Positions 14,821-22,939 of a DNA stretch of 35,781 nt are shown here, piece after piece. A model generated the notes under the pieces. The model worked only from the letters and a program-made list of their open reading frames with translations. It was not told the origin of the DNA and searched no databases. The DNA comes from an uncultured Ruminococcus sp. Its GTDB lineage: Bacteria; Bacillota; Clostridia; Oscillospirales; Acutalibacteraceae. A program made the position numbers and the translations under genes. The stretch spans positions 1 to 35,781 of the forward strand of contig CADCNI010000035.1 of NCBI GenBank assembly GCA_902802795.1, read 5' to 3'. How positions within the stretch are numbered: the stretch's first letter is position 1; each line of letters begins with the position of its first letter.

Positions 14821-15684
14821 TTATATCTCTACCCGGTATTGTTCCACCATCGCGTCCACTTCTTCGTCGGTCAGATCCACCACGATGTGATCCGCGTCGT
14901 AATACTCGCTTTTCTGAACGCTCTCTATCATTTTATCATAGGGAATGGCTTTAATTCCCTCGTTTTCCCTTTTGCTTTCATCGCTGTTGCCCAGCAGCAC
15001 ATACCAATGGTCCACCGTCATATCCTTGTCGGCAAACAGCGGTTTCTGGGGCGTGATCGGCACAATCGAAGCAATGCCCGCGCCGACAGCGTAGGAGCCG
15101 AACAGGGTGCCGTCCTGTTTCTGATAAAAATGCGGCGAGGCATAATAGGCGTCAAGCTGCTGCTTTTCGTTGAGCCACTGGCCGAATTTGTCGATGTCGT
15201 CTCCGATTTCGGCGATTTCCTTCTCCCCCATCACCAGCGGATGCATCACGCCGAAAACCGTGAGATGATGTCCCTCTTCCTCAAACATGGTCACCGCTGA
15301 TCGCAGTCCCGAACGGCTGGCGTCAATATCCTGCTGTATCAACTGCTCGATCTCGCTGAGGTCGTGTTTTTCTCCCTCATAAAGAAAAGTTTTGGTACCT
15401 TGCAGACCGCACACGCGCGACACCATCATATAAAACAGTTCGATGTCGTGACGGCTGTTGGGGTAATTGAGGTGCATTTCCACCGTCGTGCCGTCAAAGG
15501 AAATATCAAAGCCGCGCCCGATATTTTCCGGGTCGAAGATAATGGTGTAATCTCCCTCTTTGCCTTCTTCAAGGCGCTGGCATTCGTCGCCTATACCGTA
15601 GGAAAGCTCCTCCGGCACAATATCGGCCAGTGTCAGCGTTTTGCCGAACAATCCTTTGCGCTTGATGGTAACGGTAGCAGACAT
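14821..15684 (-). CDS. DUF4299-like protein in the mre operon
   Basis: A 287-residue soluble, acidic protein. The opening TVTIKRKGLFGKTLTLADIVPEELSYGIGD resembles my memory of the DUF4299 family; the assignment is tentative and the function of that family is unknown to me. No signal peptide or membrane segment is visible. The second half contains HLTVFGVMHPLVMGEKEIAE and a strongly acidic C-terminus (DLTDEEVDAMVEQYR). ATG at 15684 follows AAGGAG at 10 nt. It sits between mreD and pbp2, which are usually direct neighbours in Clostridia, so it is an insertion into a conserved gene order. A role in wall growth is suggested only by position. Confidence 0.72.
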   Translation of the reverse strand: MSATVTIKRKGLFGKTLTLADIVPEELSYGIGDECQRLEEGKEGDYTIIFDPENIGRGFDISFDGTTVEMHLNYPNSRHDIELFYMMVSRVCGLQGTKTFLYEGEKHDLSEIEQLIQQDIDASRSGLRSAVTMFEEEGHHLTVFGVMHPLVMGEKEIAEIGDDIDKFGQWLNEKQQLDAYYASPHFYQKQDGTLFGSYAVGAGIASIVPITPQKPLFADKDMTVDHWYVLLGNSDESKRENEGIKAIPYDKMIESVQKSEYYDADHIVVDLTDEEVDAMVEQYRVEI

Positions 15685-15778
15685 TATTATCGCTCTCCTT
15701 ATTGAATCGTCAGGTCATGCAATAATGATAAATGAGAAATTTTCATTTATTACTTTTACAATCGCCTGTTTGAAATAA

Positions 15779-16288
15779 TTACTCGTCGTACAGCCGCGTG
15801 GCGATGGCGCGGTTGAAGTAGAAAAACAGCGGCATGGCCGCCGTGGAATAGGCGGCGCGGGGAAGCAGGATATGCGGAACAAAGAACGTCACGTCATGAC
15901 CGCCCGGTCCTGCGAGAAAAATCCATTGCACCGTGCAGACAATCACTACCGCCGCCAGTCCTAAAATCAGCGCCGTGACAATGTTGTTACGCATGAGGTA
16001 CATGACCAGCATGCCGCAGCCGAAGCAGAGCACCAGATGAATGAGTCCGTAAAAGCCGAACGGCGCGGTGCTGCCGACATCCATCATGAGTCCCGCCGCC
16101 AGACCGAACCACATGCCCGCCACATCACCCTCAAATACCGCCATGCTCACGGCACACACCGTCAGCATCATGGGCAGTTCTCCGAAAAAGGCGGGAATCA
16201 GTGAGGGGGTGGATTGGACTATATAGACCAGAAGAATCTCCATGCCGTAGACAATGTATTTGATGGTTCTGCCGTTGAGACGTATCAT
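15779..16288 (-). CDS. mreD: Rod-shape determining protein MreD
   Basis: A 169-residue integral membrane protein with about five hydrophobic helices (near residues 10-28, 38-52, 55-75, 83-100 and 105-127) and few charges. Length, hydrophobic pattern and position directly after mreB and mreC identify it as MreD, part of the elongasome. ATG at 16288 lies just after GGGGGAAAGGA. Between it and mreC sits a 116-bp MITE, so the spacing inside the operon has been enlarged. Confidence 0.88.
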   Translation of the reverse strand: MIRLNGRTIKYIVYGMEILLVYIVQSTPSLIPAFFGELPMMLTVCAVSMAVFEGDVAGMWFGLAAGLMMDVGSTAPFGFYGLIHLVLCFGCGMLVMYLMRNNIVTALILGLAAVVIVCTVQWIFLAGPGGHDVTFFVPHILLPRAAYSTAAMPLFFYFNRAIATRLYDE

Positions 16289-16316
16289 GTCCTTTCCCCC
16301 CTGTCTGTCTTTCTTA

Positions 16317-16432
16317 GAGCCTGTTTAGAATCTCTCCACGCACGTCCTGCTTGCATCTTTTCCGCCATATTTTGCCAAAATCCTCGTTAATACACAAAGT
16401 ATTGCCTGCACGCGGAGATTCTAAACAGGCTC
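16317..16432. mobile_element. MITE with IS5-like terminal inverted repeats
   Basis: A 116-bp non-coding element bounded by perfect 18-bp inverted repeats, GAGCCTGTTTAGAATCTC and its complement. It is flanked on both sides by TTA (16314-16316 and 16433-16435), a 3-bp target duplication of TNA type as made by some IS5-family transposases. The right TTA is also the mreC stop codon. The interior has no reading frame of note. A single diverged end of the same family is at 33544-33561. Confidence 0.85.
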
Positions 16433-17332
16433 TTATTCTCCGCTGCTTTCTTCGGTCTGATAGCCTTCTATCGACTTGTCTCTGACGCTTCTCTGTCCTT
16501 CAAATTCTGTAATGATGAACACGTCAGTACATCCTTTGATATCCGCCGCCGGTGTGATGACGGCGTAAAGCGAAATATTTTCCGACTCGGCCAGGATTTC
16601 CTTAACCTCTCCGATGATGACGTCGCGCGGGAAAATGGAACCGAATCCGGAAGTCACCACGATATCCCCTGCCGTAACGTCGCAGTCGCGTGACAGATAG
16701 TTGAGCCGCGTCTCGCCGCTCTTGGCCGCAGAAAGCTCCCCGAACAGCGTGCCGCCGTCGCGGGTTTCCTTATCCACTGCGCCTACCTCTAGGCCAGGGC
16801 TGAGAATAGTCGTTACCTTGGAGGACGTAACCCCCAGCGCGGATACGTAGCCTACCAGACCGTCCTCCGTAATAACCGGGTCAAAGAGCGAAACGCCGTC
16901 CGCCGAACCTCTGTCCAGCGTGAACGCGCCATAATAATCGGCCGCGTCCCGCGCGATCACCGTGGAGGCAAGGAACTGGTAATTTTCGTTTTCTTCTTTG
17001 AGTCCGAGCAGCTTGCGATAGCGCTCGTTCTCGGTTTTCAGATCCTCATAATCCACCGTCTTGCGGTTCATCTCGCGCACTTTCTTCTTGAGGAGCTCGT
17101 TTTCAGCGCGAATCGCCTCAATGTCCTCAAATTCTCCCGAAAAGGAGCCAAAACCCGCCGAAATCATGGCGCTCACACGCTGAATCGGCGTGGTAATCAC
17201 ACCGCAGATCGACGAGATCAGATCGCTGTTGCCGCCCGTCCCCGCCGAATAGAGGATGACGCACGTCATCACCAGCACAGCGGCAAAAAACAGCCGCAAA
17301 TTGGAATCTCCCAAACGAAATCGGTTTCGCAA
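16433..17332 (-). CDS. mreC: Rod-shape determining protein MreC
   Basis: A 299-residue bitopic membrane protein that links MreB filaments to the penicillin-binding proteins outside the membrane. A basic N-terminus and one hydrophobic helix (about residues 11-28) are followed by a coiled coil (about 70-110, KKKVREMNRKTVDYEDLKTE) and the beta-barrel MreC core with SADGVSLFDPVITEDGLVGYV and GDIVVTSGFGSIFPRDVIIGEV. The start is TTG at 17332 with GGAGG 8 nt upstream; no ATG alternative precedes the membrane helix. The stop codon doubles as the target-site duplicate of the MITE. The heptamer repeat at 17352-17443 separates it from mreB. Confidence 0.92.
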   Translation of the reverse strand: MRNRFRLGDSNLRLFFAAVLVMTCVILYSAGTGGNSDLISSICGVITTPIQRVSAMISAGFGSFSGEFEDIEAIRAENELLKKKVREMNRKTVDYEDLKTENERYRKLLGLKEENENYQFLASTVIARDAADYYGAFTLDRGSADGVSLFDPVITEDGLVGYVSALGVTSSKVTTILSPGLEVGAVDKETRDGGTLFGELSAAKSGETRLNYLSRDCDVTAGDIVVTSGFGSIFPRDVIIGEVKEILAESENISLYAVITPAADIKGCTDVFIITEFEGQRSVRDKSIEGYQTEESSGE

Positions 17333-17351
17333 GCCAGTTTCCTCCTTCTAT

Positions 17352-17443
17352 AGTGGTCAGTGGTCAGTAGTCAGTGGGAAGTGAGAAGTGGGAAGTGAAA
17401 ATTAATCTACTAATCACTAACCACTAATCACTAATCACTAATC
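17352..17443. repeat. Inverted arrays of 7-bp repeats between mreB and mreC
   Basis: Seven consecutive heptamers of AGTGGTC/AGTGGGA type fill 17352-17400. Five heptamers of ACTAATC type fill 17409-17443; the second set is the complement-oriented AGTGATT form. The two arrays could fold into one imperfect hairpin in the mre mRNA. The AGTGGGA unit and the following AAAATT match the arm ends of the repeat at 10911-11140. Confidence 0.85.
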
Positions 17444-17446
17444 ACT

Positions 17447-18457
17447 TTAATTCCGTATTCTCCAGTAGGAGCCGGTATCGCTGATGTCGAGCATGCGGCC
17501 TGTTCCCTCTGCCACGCAGTCAAGGGGATGTTCCGCCACGTTGACGGGCATACCGGTTTCCTGCGCGATCAGCCTGTCAAGCCCGCGCAGCAGCGCTCCG
17601 CCGCCTGTCAGCATAATGCCGTGGTCGAGAATGTCGGCCGACAGCTCCGGCGGCGTTTCGGACAGCGTTTGCTTGACCGCGTCCACGATATCCACCAGCG
17701 GCTCGGTCATCGCCTCGCGCACCTCCGCGCCGGAAATAACCACCGTTTTGGGAAGGCCGTCCACCAAGTTTCTGCCTTTGACGGACATGGGCTTTTCTCC
17801 GGATGAGGGGAACGCGGAGCCGGCGCTGATTTTGAGGTCTTCGGCGGTGCGCTCGCCGATAAGCAGATTGTATTTGCGCTTGACAAAGGAAAGCAGCGCC
17901 GCGTTGAGCGCGTCGCCCGCCTTGCGCACCGAACGGGAAATGACGATATCGCCCAGAGAAATCACCGCGATATCGGTGGTACCGCCGCCGATGTCAATGA
18001 CCATGCTGCCGGTCGCTTCGGCTACGGGAAGTCCCGCGCCGAGCGCTGCCGCCATCGGTTCCTCGATCAGCTCCACCACGCCGCCGCCTGCCTGACGCGC
18101 CGCGTTTTCCACCGCGCGGCGCTCCACTTCGGTCACGCCCGAGGGAATACAGATGACCACACGGGGACGCGCAAACAGATTGGACTGCACGGCGTTGCGG
18201 ATGAAGTGTTTGAGCATTTCAGCGGTGATGTTGAAGTCCGCGATCACGCCGTCGATGAGCGGCCGCAGCGCCACGATGGAGCCCGGAGTTCTGCCGATCA
18301 TCTCTCGCGCCAGATTTCCCACCGCCAGCACCTCGTCTGTGCGGATGTCCACCGCCACCACTGACGGCTCCCGGATAACAATTCCCTTGCCCTTGACATA
18401 TACCAACGTATTGACCGTTCCGAGGTCAATGCCGATGTCCTTTGAAAATAATCCCAT
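17447..18457 (-). CDS. mreB: Rod-shape determining actin homologue MreB
   Basis: A 336-residue bacterial actin that forms membrane-bound filaments guiding lateral wall synthesis. The actin/Hsp70 nucleotide-binding motifs are clear: GIDLGTVNTLVYVKGKG at residues 9-25, IDIGGGTTDIAVISLG in the middle and LTGGGALLRGLD near the C-terminus. VVICIPSGVTEVERRAV is also typical of MreB. ATG at 18457 follows AAGGAAGCGGAG at 6 nt. It is the first of the mreBCD genes and lies 79 bp after the transglutaminase-like gene; no clear promoter was found between them, so they may be co-transcribed. Confidence 0.95.
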   Translation of the reverse strand: MGLFSKDIGIDLGTVNTLVYVKGKGIVIREPSVVAVDIRTDEVLAVGNLAREMIGRTPGSIVALRPLIDGVIADFNITAEMLKHFIRNAVQSNLFARPRVVICIPSGVTEVERRAVENAARQAGGGVVELIEEPMAAALGAGLPVAEATGSMVIDIGGGTTDIAVISLGDIVISRSVRKAGDALNAALLSFVKRKYNLLIGERTAEDLKISAGSAFPSSGEKPMSVKGRNLVDGLPKTVVISGAEVREAMTEPLVDIVDAVKQTLSETPPELSADILDHGIMLTGGGALLRGLDRLIAQETGMPVNVAEHPLDCVAEGTGRMLDISDTGSYWRIRN

Positions 18458-18536
18458 TGCAAACTCCGCTTCCTTTTGTGGTTTCGGAAGGTCCGGCGGT
18501 CTTTTCGCACGCGCTTCCGAATAAAATTGCTATAGA

Positions 18537-19943
18537 TCAGGCATAAATCAGGCGCACCGCGTACAGATTCGGCCACACGTCGTCCTCTCCGGAGGACATG
18601 CGCACCAGATTGCAGGTCTTGATGCGGGAGATTTTGCCCGATTGGTTGGCTTTGGAAAGACTTCTTCCCAGAGCGGAATATTGACCGCCCGTGTTTTTGC
18701 TCAGCCACGTTTCCGCTTTTTCCGCGGATTCCGATTCGTCAAAAAGAATGTAAAGCAGTTCGCCCTTCGCCTGTGCCGTTTCGATCATCTTGTTGGTGAT
18801 GAGAGTCACCGCCGCGTCGTTCATCGCGTCAATGGTGAGCGCGTGCATGGCGTAGTAATTCGCGTCGGTCGAGGTACAGACTTCCAGATCAAAATTGTAC
18901 AGTTCCGAGGTCACATATACATCGTCCTCGGTGTATTCGCACTCCATCTCACTGATATTTTTCCCGGTCTTGTGATTGCGGTTGAGGCGCTCGTCGGTCA
19001 GGTTGAAATAGCTGTAGCGGCTGTAAAGCACGTCGCTTTCGGTGGCGGAATCGTCCCATGTCACATCGAGATTGTACCATTTTTCATTGATTTTCACTTG
19101 GTTCCACATATGCCCCGAATTTTTGGACATACCTACCACCGTACGGCACTCGATGCCCACGCGGTTGAGCAGCATCTTCGCGCTGCACGCGTAACCGCTG
19201 CAGACCGCCTTTTGTTTGACCAGCGCACCGTAAATATTAAACGCGTCCTGCGAGGAATCATCCGCCTCCGCCGCTTCAAAGTCGTAGGAAACGCTGTCCA
19301 CCAGCGCGTCGTGAATGACCGTTTCCCGCGTCAGCTCGTCGGCATTGTCGGGAATCTGCGCCAGAATGCGCTCGGTGGCCGTGTTGATGTCGTTGTAAAA
19401 TGCTGTAATTTCCTCATAGGAATATTTGGAATACAGCACCAGATAATTGCCGTCGTGGAAATTGTTGCGGATATCGTAGCTGCCCATCACCCAGAAGGCT
19501 TCAGGATGATCGGTCAGCACCGCTTCCTTGACAATGTAGATGTCGTCAAACTCCAGTTCGGAGGGCAGCCGCGTATAACGGAGCAGAAAACAGCCGTTGT
19601 CAGCACGTTCCGAGGAAATCTGATAGATGGATTCCTCTATCTTCTGATAGGCTTCTTTCATGGTCGTGTCTTTCAAAGAGGCGTACGCCGTCTTGTTTTC
19701 GATGGGCGTAAAACCTTCGCGCACGGGCAGCATCAGTTCCAGACGGTCGCACGACTGCAAACCGGAGCCGAAAAGATCGTTTTTCATCGCCTGCATGACC
19801 TCACCGAAGCCCTTGCCGTCGGCCATCGCCTCGGAGGTCGCGCAGCCCGAAACGCACAGTGTCGCCGCCAGACACAGTGCCATCAGAGCAATTCGTAAGG
19901 CAGACCCGCCTTGAAAGGCAAACCCGCCATTGCCCTTTTTCAT
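18537..19943 (-). CDS. Transglutaminase-like lipoprotein
   Basis: A 468-residue exported protein. A basic start, a hydrophobic stretch and a VSGC lipobox (Cys34) mark it as a lipoprotein held on the outer face of the membrane. The transglutaminase-like cysteine protease core has the full triad: Cys248 in AVCSGYA, His278 in SGHMWN and Asp293 in NLDVTWDD. Such domains may cleave or modify wall peptides or proteins; the substrate is unknown. The C-terminal third is unassigned. ATG at 19943 follows GGAGGG at 7 nt. It lies 20 bp after the U32 peptidase gene and upstream of mreB. This placement suggests co-transcription and a possible wall-related role. Confidence 0.85.
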   Translation of the reverse strand: MKKGNGGFAFQGGSALRIALMALCLAATLCVSGCATSEAMADGKGFGEVMQAMKNDLFGSGLQSCDRLELMLPVREGFTPIENKTAYASLKDTTMKEAYQKIEESIYQISSERADNGCFLLRYTRLPSELEFDDIYIVKEAVLTDHPEAFWVMGSYDIRNNFHDGNYLVLYSKYSYEEITAFYNDINTATERILAQIPDNADELTRETVIHDALVDSVSYDFEAAEADDSSQDAFNIYGALVKQKAVCSGYACSAKMLLNRVGIECRTVVGMSKNSGHMWNQVKINEKWYNLDVTWDDSATESDVLYSRYSYFNLTDERLNRNHKTGKNISEMECEYTEDDVYVTSELYNFDLEVCTSTDANYYAMHALTIDAMNDAAVTLITNKMIETAQAKGELLYILFDESESAEKAETWLSKNTGGQYSALGRSLSKANQSGKISRIKTCNLVRMSSGEDDVWPNLYAVRLIYA

Positions 19944-19963
19944 AGATCATCCCTCCAGATTGT

Positions 19964-22132
19964 TTAAAATACTCCTTTGAAGTAAAGACCCGATGTGATG
20001 CCGGGTTCTCTGGAAATGTCGCCCGACACATATTGGTCTATCAGGCGGGCGCATTCCTCGGCGCTTTCGTCGGTGAAGCGGAACGCCACCCAGTCGAGCG
20101 CCAGATCGTCGCAGGTGCGCCCCGCGACGTTTTCCACCACGCTCATCATCACGGGATTGAAGATTTCAGAGCAGTCCATGCGGCACATCACGGGAAGATT
20201 TCTGCCCGTGCGGTCGGTAATGCCGCAGACGCCGCCTTCTTTTGCATGCCCCGGACAGCCCCCCAGCGACAGCGCCGCCGGACAGTTGCGGGTAAGCATC
20301 ATGGGGATTCTGCCCCGCACGGTCATGCCGCGCGGCTGACAGGAACCCAGCGCCGCGATCTGCGGCAGGGTCAGCTCGAAGCTCAGCTCGTTGTCGGTGA
20401 GTCCCATGCCGACGGACTGGTCAAGAGAACGGCTGTTGAACACATTGAGTCCGAATCCGCCGTGCAGCCGCAGTCCGGTATCCCGCAGCAGGGGAATCAG
20501 CCCGACGTTATGTATCATGATATCGTTGACGCCGATGAATTTGACCGCCTGCGCCCACCGCAGAATGTCGGCTTCTCTGCCGAAAAGTCCCCGCGGCACT
20601 TCCACAGCGGGAACCGCGCCGCGCCGTCGGAGCACCCCCACAGCGTATTCCAGCAGCGCCGCGTCGGTTTCGATGGGAAGATACGCCATCTCCACGCCCG
20701 CGAGACGCAGGGGAACCTGCTCGGCCGAGTGGAAAACCACCCGCAGCGCCGGCTTATCTTTCCCGAATGTGCGGCGGGTTGCCACGGCTTCCGCCGTCGC
20801 ATCCGACGGCCCGAACGAGACGGCCCGCGGCAGTCGGCGCGCCGCGTCGATCGCGTCCAGCGCGTCCCGCTTCATGCCCGACAGCGCGGAGGACGGCAGC
20901 GTCAGCCCCTCCCCCACCTCGGCGGCCAATGTATCCAGATAGTAGGGCGTGCCGCCCGTCTTGCCGAGAATCTTGCGGCCGTATGCCTCGTCAAAAGGCG
21001 CTTTGAGCGCGGACTGGGGACATTCGCCCCTGACTTCGGCGGCGTGTCCCTCGCCGTCGCTCACGCGGAGCAGCGCGGGGGTCTGCCCGTTGCGTGCGGT
21101 CAGCTCCATGCGCAGCGGCACGCGCCGGTATTCGTTTTTATAGAGCGGATGCAGCGAGCCGAGCAGCGCCGGGGAAGCGGAAACCACATCCTCCTTGGTG
21201 CGCTTGCCGAACATGCCGCGCCCGCGTTTGGCGGTAAAGTAGCCGTCGGTAAAGCCCGAACGCGAAAAGACCGCGCTCAGTTTCTCCGCAAGGTCGGGCG
21301 GTACTTCGCCCTCGTCCCGCATGAGACGGCAGGCTGTCACCGCCGCCGCCACATATTCAGGGCGCTTCATGCGTCCCTCGATCTTGACGGAAGCCACGCC
21401 CATCTCTATGAGGGCGGGAATGTGCTGTATGTGCGACATATCTTTCAGGCTCATGCAGCCGTCAAAACCGCTCCTGTCTCCCGTCACCCGGAAGGGCAGG
21501 CGGCAGGGCTGGGCGCAGAGTCCGCGGTTGCCGCTTCTGCCGCCCAGCACAGCGCTGAAAAGGCACTGTCCCGACACGCACATGCACAGCGCGCCGTGAA
21601 TAAACACTTCCGTTTCGATGGGCGACGCGCTGACGATTTCCCGAATTTCTTTCCCACTGAGTTCCCGGGCGAGAACCGCGCGGCGAAATCCCATCTCCGC
21701 CGCTGCCTGCGCGCCGCCGGGGGTGTGCAGCGACATTTGGGTGGAGGCGTGCAGCACCAGATCGGGAGCGACGGCGCGGATGTACCGCGCCAGCCCGATA
21801 TCCTGCACGATCACCGCGTCGATACCGAGTGCGCACGCCTGCGCGATCAGTTCTTCGGCGGCGCTCCATTCGTCATCCCGCACCAGTATATTGGCGGTGA
21901 GATGCACGTCCACGCCCGACGCGTGGCAATAGGCCACCGCTTCCCGCAGGCTGTCGGGGCTGCCGAAATTTTCCGCGCCGCGCCGGGCGTTGAGTCCGCC
22001 CGCGCCGAGATAGACCGCGTCGGCGCCCGAACGCACCGCGGCGACGAGCTGCTCGCGGGAACCTGCCGGAGCGAGAATTTCAATGGTTTTTCTTTTCTGT
22101 GTGCCGGTCTGAAAAACCTCGCCGGACATCAT
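19964..22132 (-). CDS. U32-family peptidase-like protein with DUF3656-type domain
   Basis: A 722-residue member of the U32 (collagenase-like) family. The TIM-barrel-like N-terminus begins EILAPAGSREQLVAAVRSGADAVYLG. The U32 signature follows: ETEVFIHGALC, then SGQCLFS and GRSGNRGLCAQPCR, with its conserved cysteines. A middle domain (about residues 370-460) resembles DUF3656, and the C-terminal part has further cysteines (NCPA, GGCPGH, VCGI, CRMDC) that may bind a metal or Fe-S cluster. Some U32 proteins act in tRNA or rRNA hydroxylation instead of proteolysis, so the activity is open. Its ATG overlaps the zapA stop by 4 nt, implying translational coupling, an arrangement I recall from other Firmicutes. 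Confidence 0.88.
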   Translation of the reverse strand: MMSGEVFQTGTQKRKTIEILAPAGSREQLVAAVRSGADAVYLGAGGLNARRGAENFGSPDSLREAVAYCHASGVDVHLTANILVRDDEWSAAEELIAQACALGIDAVIVQDIGLARYIRAVAPDLVLHASTQMSLHTPGGAQAAAEMGFRRAVLARELSGKEIREIVSASPIETEVFIHGALCMCVSGQCLFSAVLGGRSGNRGLCAQPCRLPFRVTGDRSGFDGCMSLKDMSHIQHIPALIEMGVASVKIEGRMKRPEYVAAAVTACRLMRDEGEVPPDLAEKLSAVFSRSGFTDGYFTAKRGRGMFGKRTKEDVVSASPALLGSLHPLYKNEYRRVPLRMELTARNGQTPALLRVSDGEGHAAEVRGECPQSALKAPFDEAYGRKILGKTGGTPYYLDTLAAEVGEGLTLPSSALSGMKRDALDAIDAARRLPRAVSFGPSDATAEAVATRRTFGKDKPALRVVFHSAEQVPLRLAGVEMAYLPIETDAALLEYAVGVLRRRGAVPAVEVPRGLFGREADILRWAQAVKFIGVNDIMIHNVGLIPLLRDTGLRLHGGFGLNVFNSRSLDQSVGMGLTDNELSFELTLPQIAALGSCQPRGMTVRGRIPMMLTRNCPAALSLGGCPGHAKEGGVCGITDRTGRNLPVMCRMDCSEIFNPVMMSVVENVAGRTCDDLALDWVAFRFTDESAEECARLIDQYVSGDISREPGITSGLYFKGVF

Positions 22133-22494
22133 CTGTCGTCCAGCTCGGCAAGATGCAGACGCACGCCCTGCAATTCGCGGCGCAGGCGTTCGATTTCCCG
22201 CTTGGCTTCCTCCGCCTCAACCCGCGAACGCTCGCTGTCCTCGATATAGGCCTTGATCTGGCTGCGCAGACCGGCGGACGCCGCCTGTGCCTTTTTGCAT
22301 TCGTCGGCATAACTCAGCGCGCAAAGTACCGCCGCCATTGTAGTGGAAACGCGGTCACTGCCCGCCATCATTTCGTTCATTCTCGCATCTACCTCGTCGC
22401 CGATGGATCGGATGTAACTCTCGTCGTCCTCCGAAGCAATGTAGTAATCGGTTCCGCAGACATTCAGACGTACCTTGTTTTTCATATGATTCAT
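22129..22494 (-). CDS. zapA: Cell division protein ZapA
   Basis: A 121-residue protein that bundles FtsZ filaments at the division site. The N-terminal globular part has KVRLNVCGTDYYIASEDDESYIRSIGDEVDARM, the usual ZapA head. After an AVLCALSYADE helix comes a long coiled coil (about residues 65-118), slightly longer than in short ZapA proteins. ATG at 22494 follows AAAGGAG at 5-6 nt. It is the first gene of the long leftward run and has its own promoter. Confidence 0.88.
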   Translation of the reverse strand: MNHMKNKVRLNVCGTDYYIASEDDESYIRSIGDEVDARMNEMMAGSDRVSTTMAAVLCALSYADECKKAQAASAGLRSQIKAYIEDSERSRVEAEEAKREIERLRRELQGVRLHLAELDDR

Positions 22495-22536
22495 TCAAAC
22501 TCCTTTGATGCATAGTTTGCACAGTGATACCTATCT

Positions 22537-22565
22537 ATTATAATACATATCCGCGCAAGTTGGAA
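22537..22565 (-). promoter_or_regulatory. Probable promoter of zapA
   Basis: On the minus strand, a perfect TATAAT (22542-22537) lies 17 bp after TTCCAA (22565-22560), a weak -35. The -10 is 43 bp upstream of the zapA start codon. Confidence 0.6.
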
Positions 22566-22817
22566 GTGGATTTTAACACGTTTACAAAAACTTTTAAAAT
22601 TTTTTCTGTTTATCAGAGAAATTATAAATTTTTTGTTACATCATTGCCACCGCTTTCAGGAAAGAATCCTGCAAAATCACAAATGCCGCGCTTAAATTCA
22701 TGCGTTTTGTACTATTTTTTTGTAAATTTATACAAATTTGACTATCATTTATGAGCAAATCCAAATCGGTATATGATTTTTGCACAATTTACGGCGTAAA
22801 TCCCTCCGTTTTTGCGC
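22566..22817. other. AT-rich divergent intergenic region
   Basis: About 250 bp of AT-rich DNA between the zapA and glgP promoters. I see no convincing gene, RNA or long inverted repeat in it. Several A and T runs (22584-22610, 22710-22740) suggest curved DNA or upstream promoter elements. Confidence 0.6.
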
Positions 22818-22846
22818 TTGAAAAAACTTTTGTTCTATGCTACAAT
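22818..22846 (+). promoter_or_regulatory. Sigma-A promoter of the glycogen phosphorylase operon
   Basis: TTGAAA (22818-22823), a 17-bp spacer, and TACAAT (22841-22846). The expected start is near 22853, leaving a leader of about 87 nt before glgP. Confidence 0.75.
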
Positions 22847-22852
22847 AAAAAA

Positions 22853-22915
22853 GTCCCGGCATTCTCGTAATGTAACAGACAAAAGCCGGAGACAGCGCAT
22901 CACTGCGGATTTTTT
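22853..22915 (+). promoter_or_regulatory. Structured glgP leader
   Basis: Two possible hairpins lie in the 5' leader. GTCCCGGC (22853-22860) pairs with GCCGGAGAC (22885-22893) with one bulged A. Then a 4-bp CGCA/TGCG hairpin (22896-22907) is followed closely by six T (22910-22915). The second resembles a weak attenuator, but its stem is short. No known riboswitch was recognised. Confidence 0.35.
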
Positions 22916-22939
22916 AACAACCCTCGGAGGTTTCAACTT

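Noticed and set aside
17352-17443. Repeat array considered as CRISPR or as iterons of a replication origin
   Set aside because: Heptamers are directly adjacent without spacers, and there is no initiator gene; the unit recurs in the other intergenic repeats.
20033-22249. A 738-codon plus-strand open frame opposite the U32 peptidase gene
   Set aside because: Same effect of GC-rich codon usage; His/Arg/Gly-rich nonsense composition and no start signals.
22524-22754. A 76-codon plus-strand open frame in the AT-rich divergent region
   Set aside because: No ribosome binding site, AT-driven composition, and it overlaps the zapA promoter.
22853-22915. glgP leader considered as a known riboswitch
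   Set aside because: The structure is too short and simple, and no conserved aptamer core was recognised.
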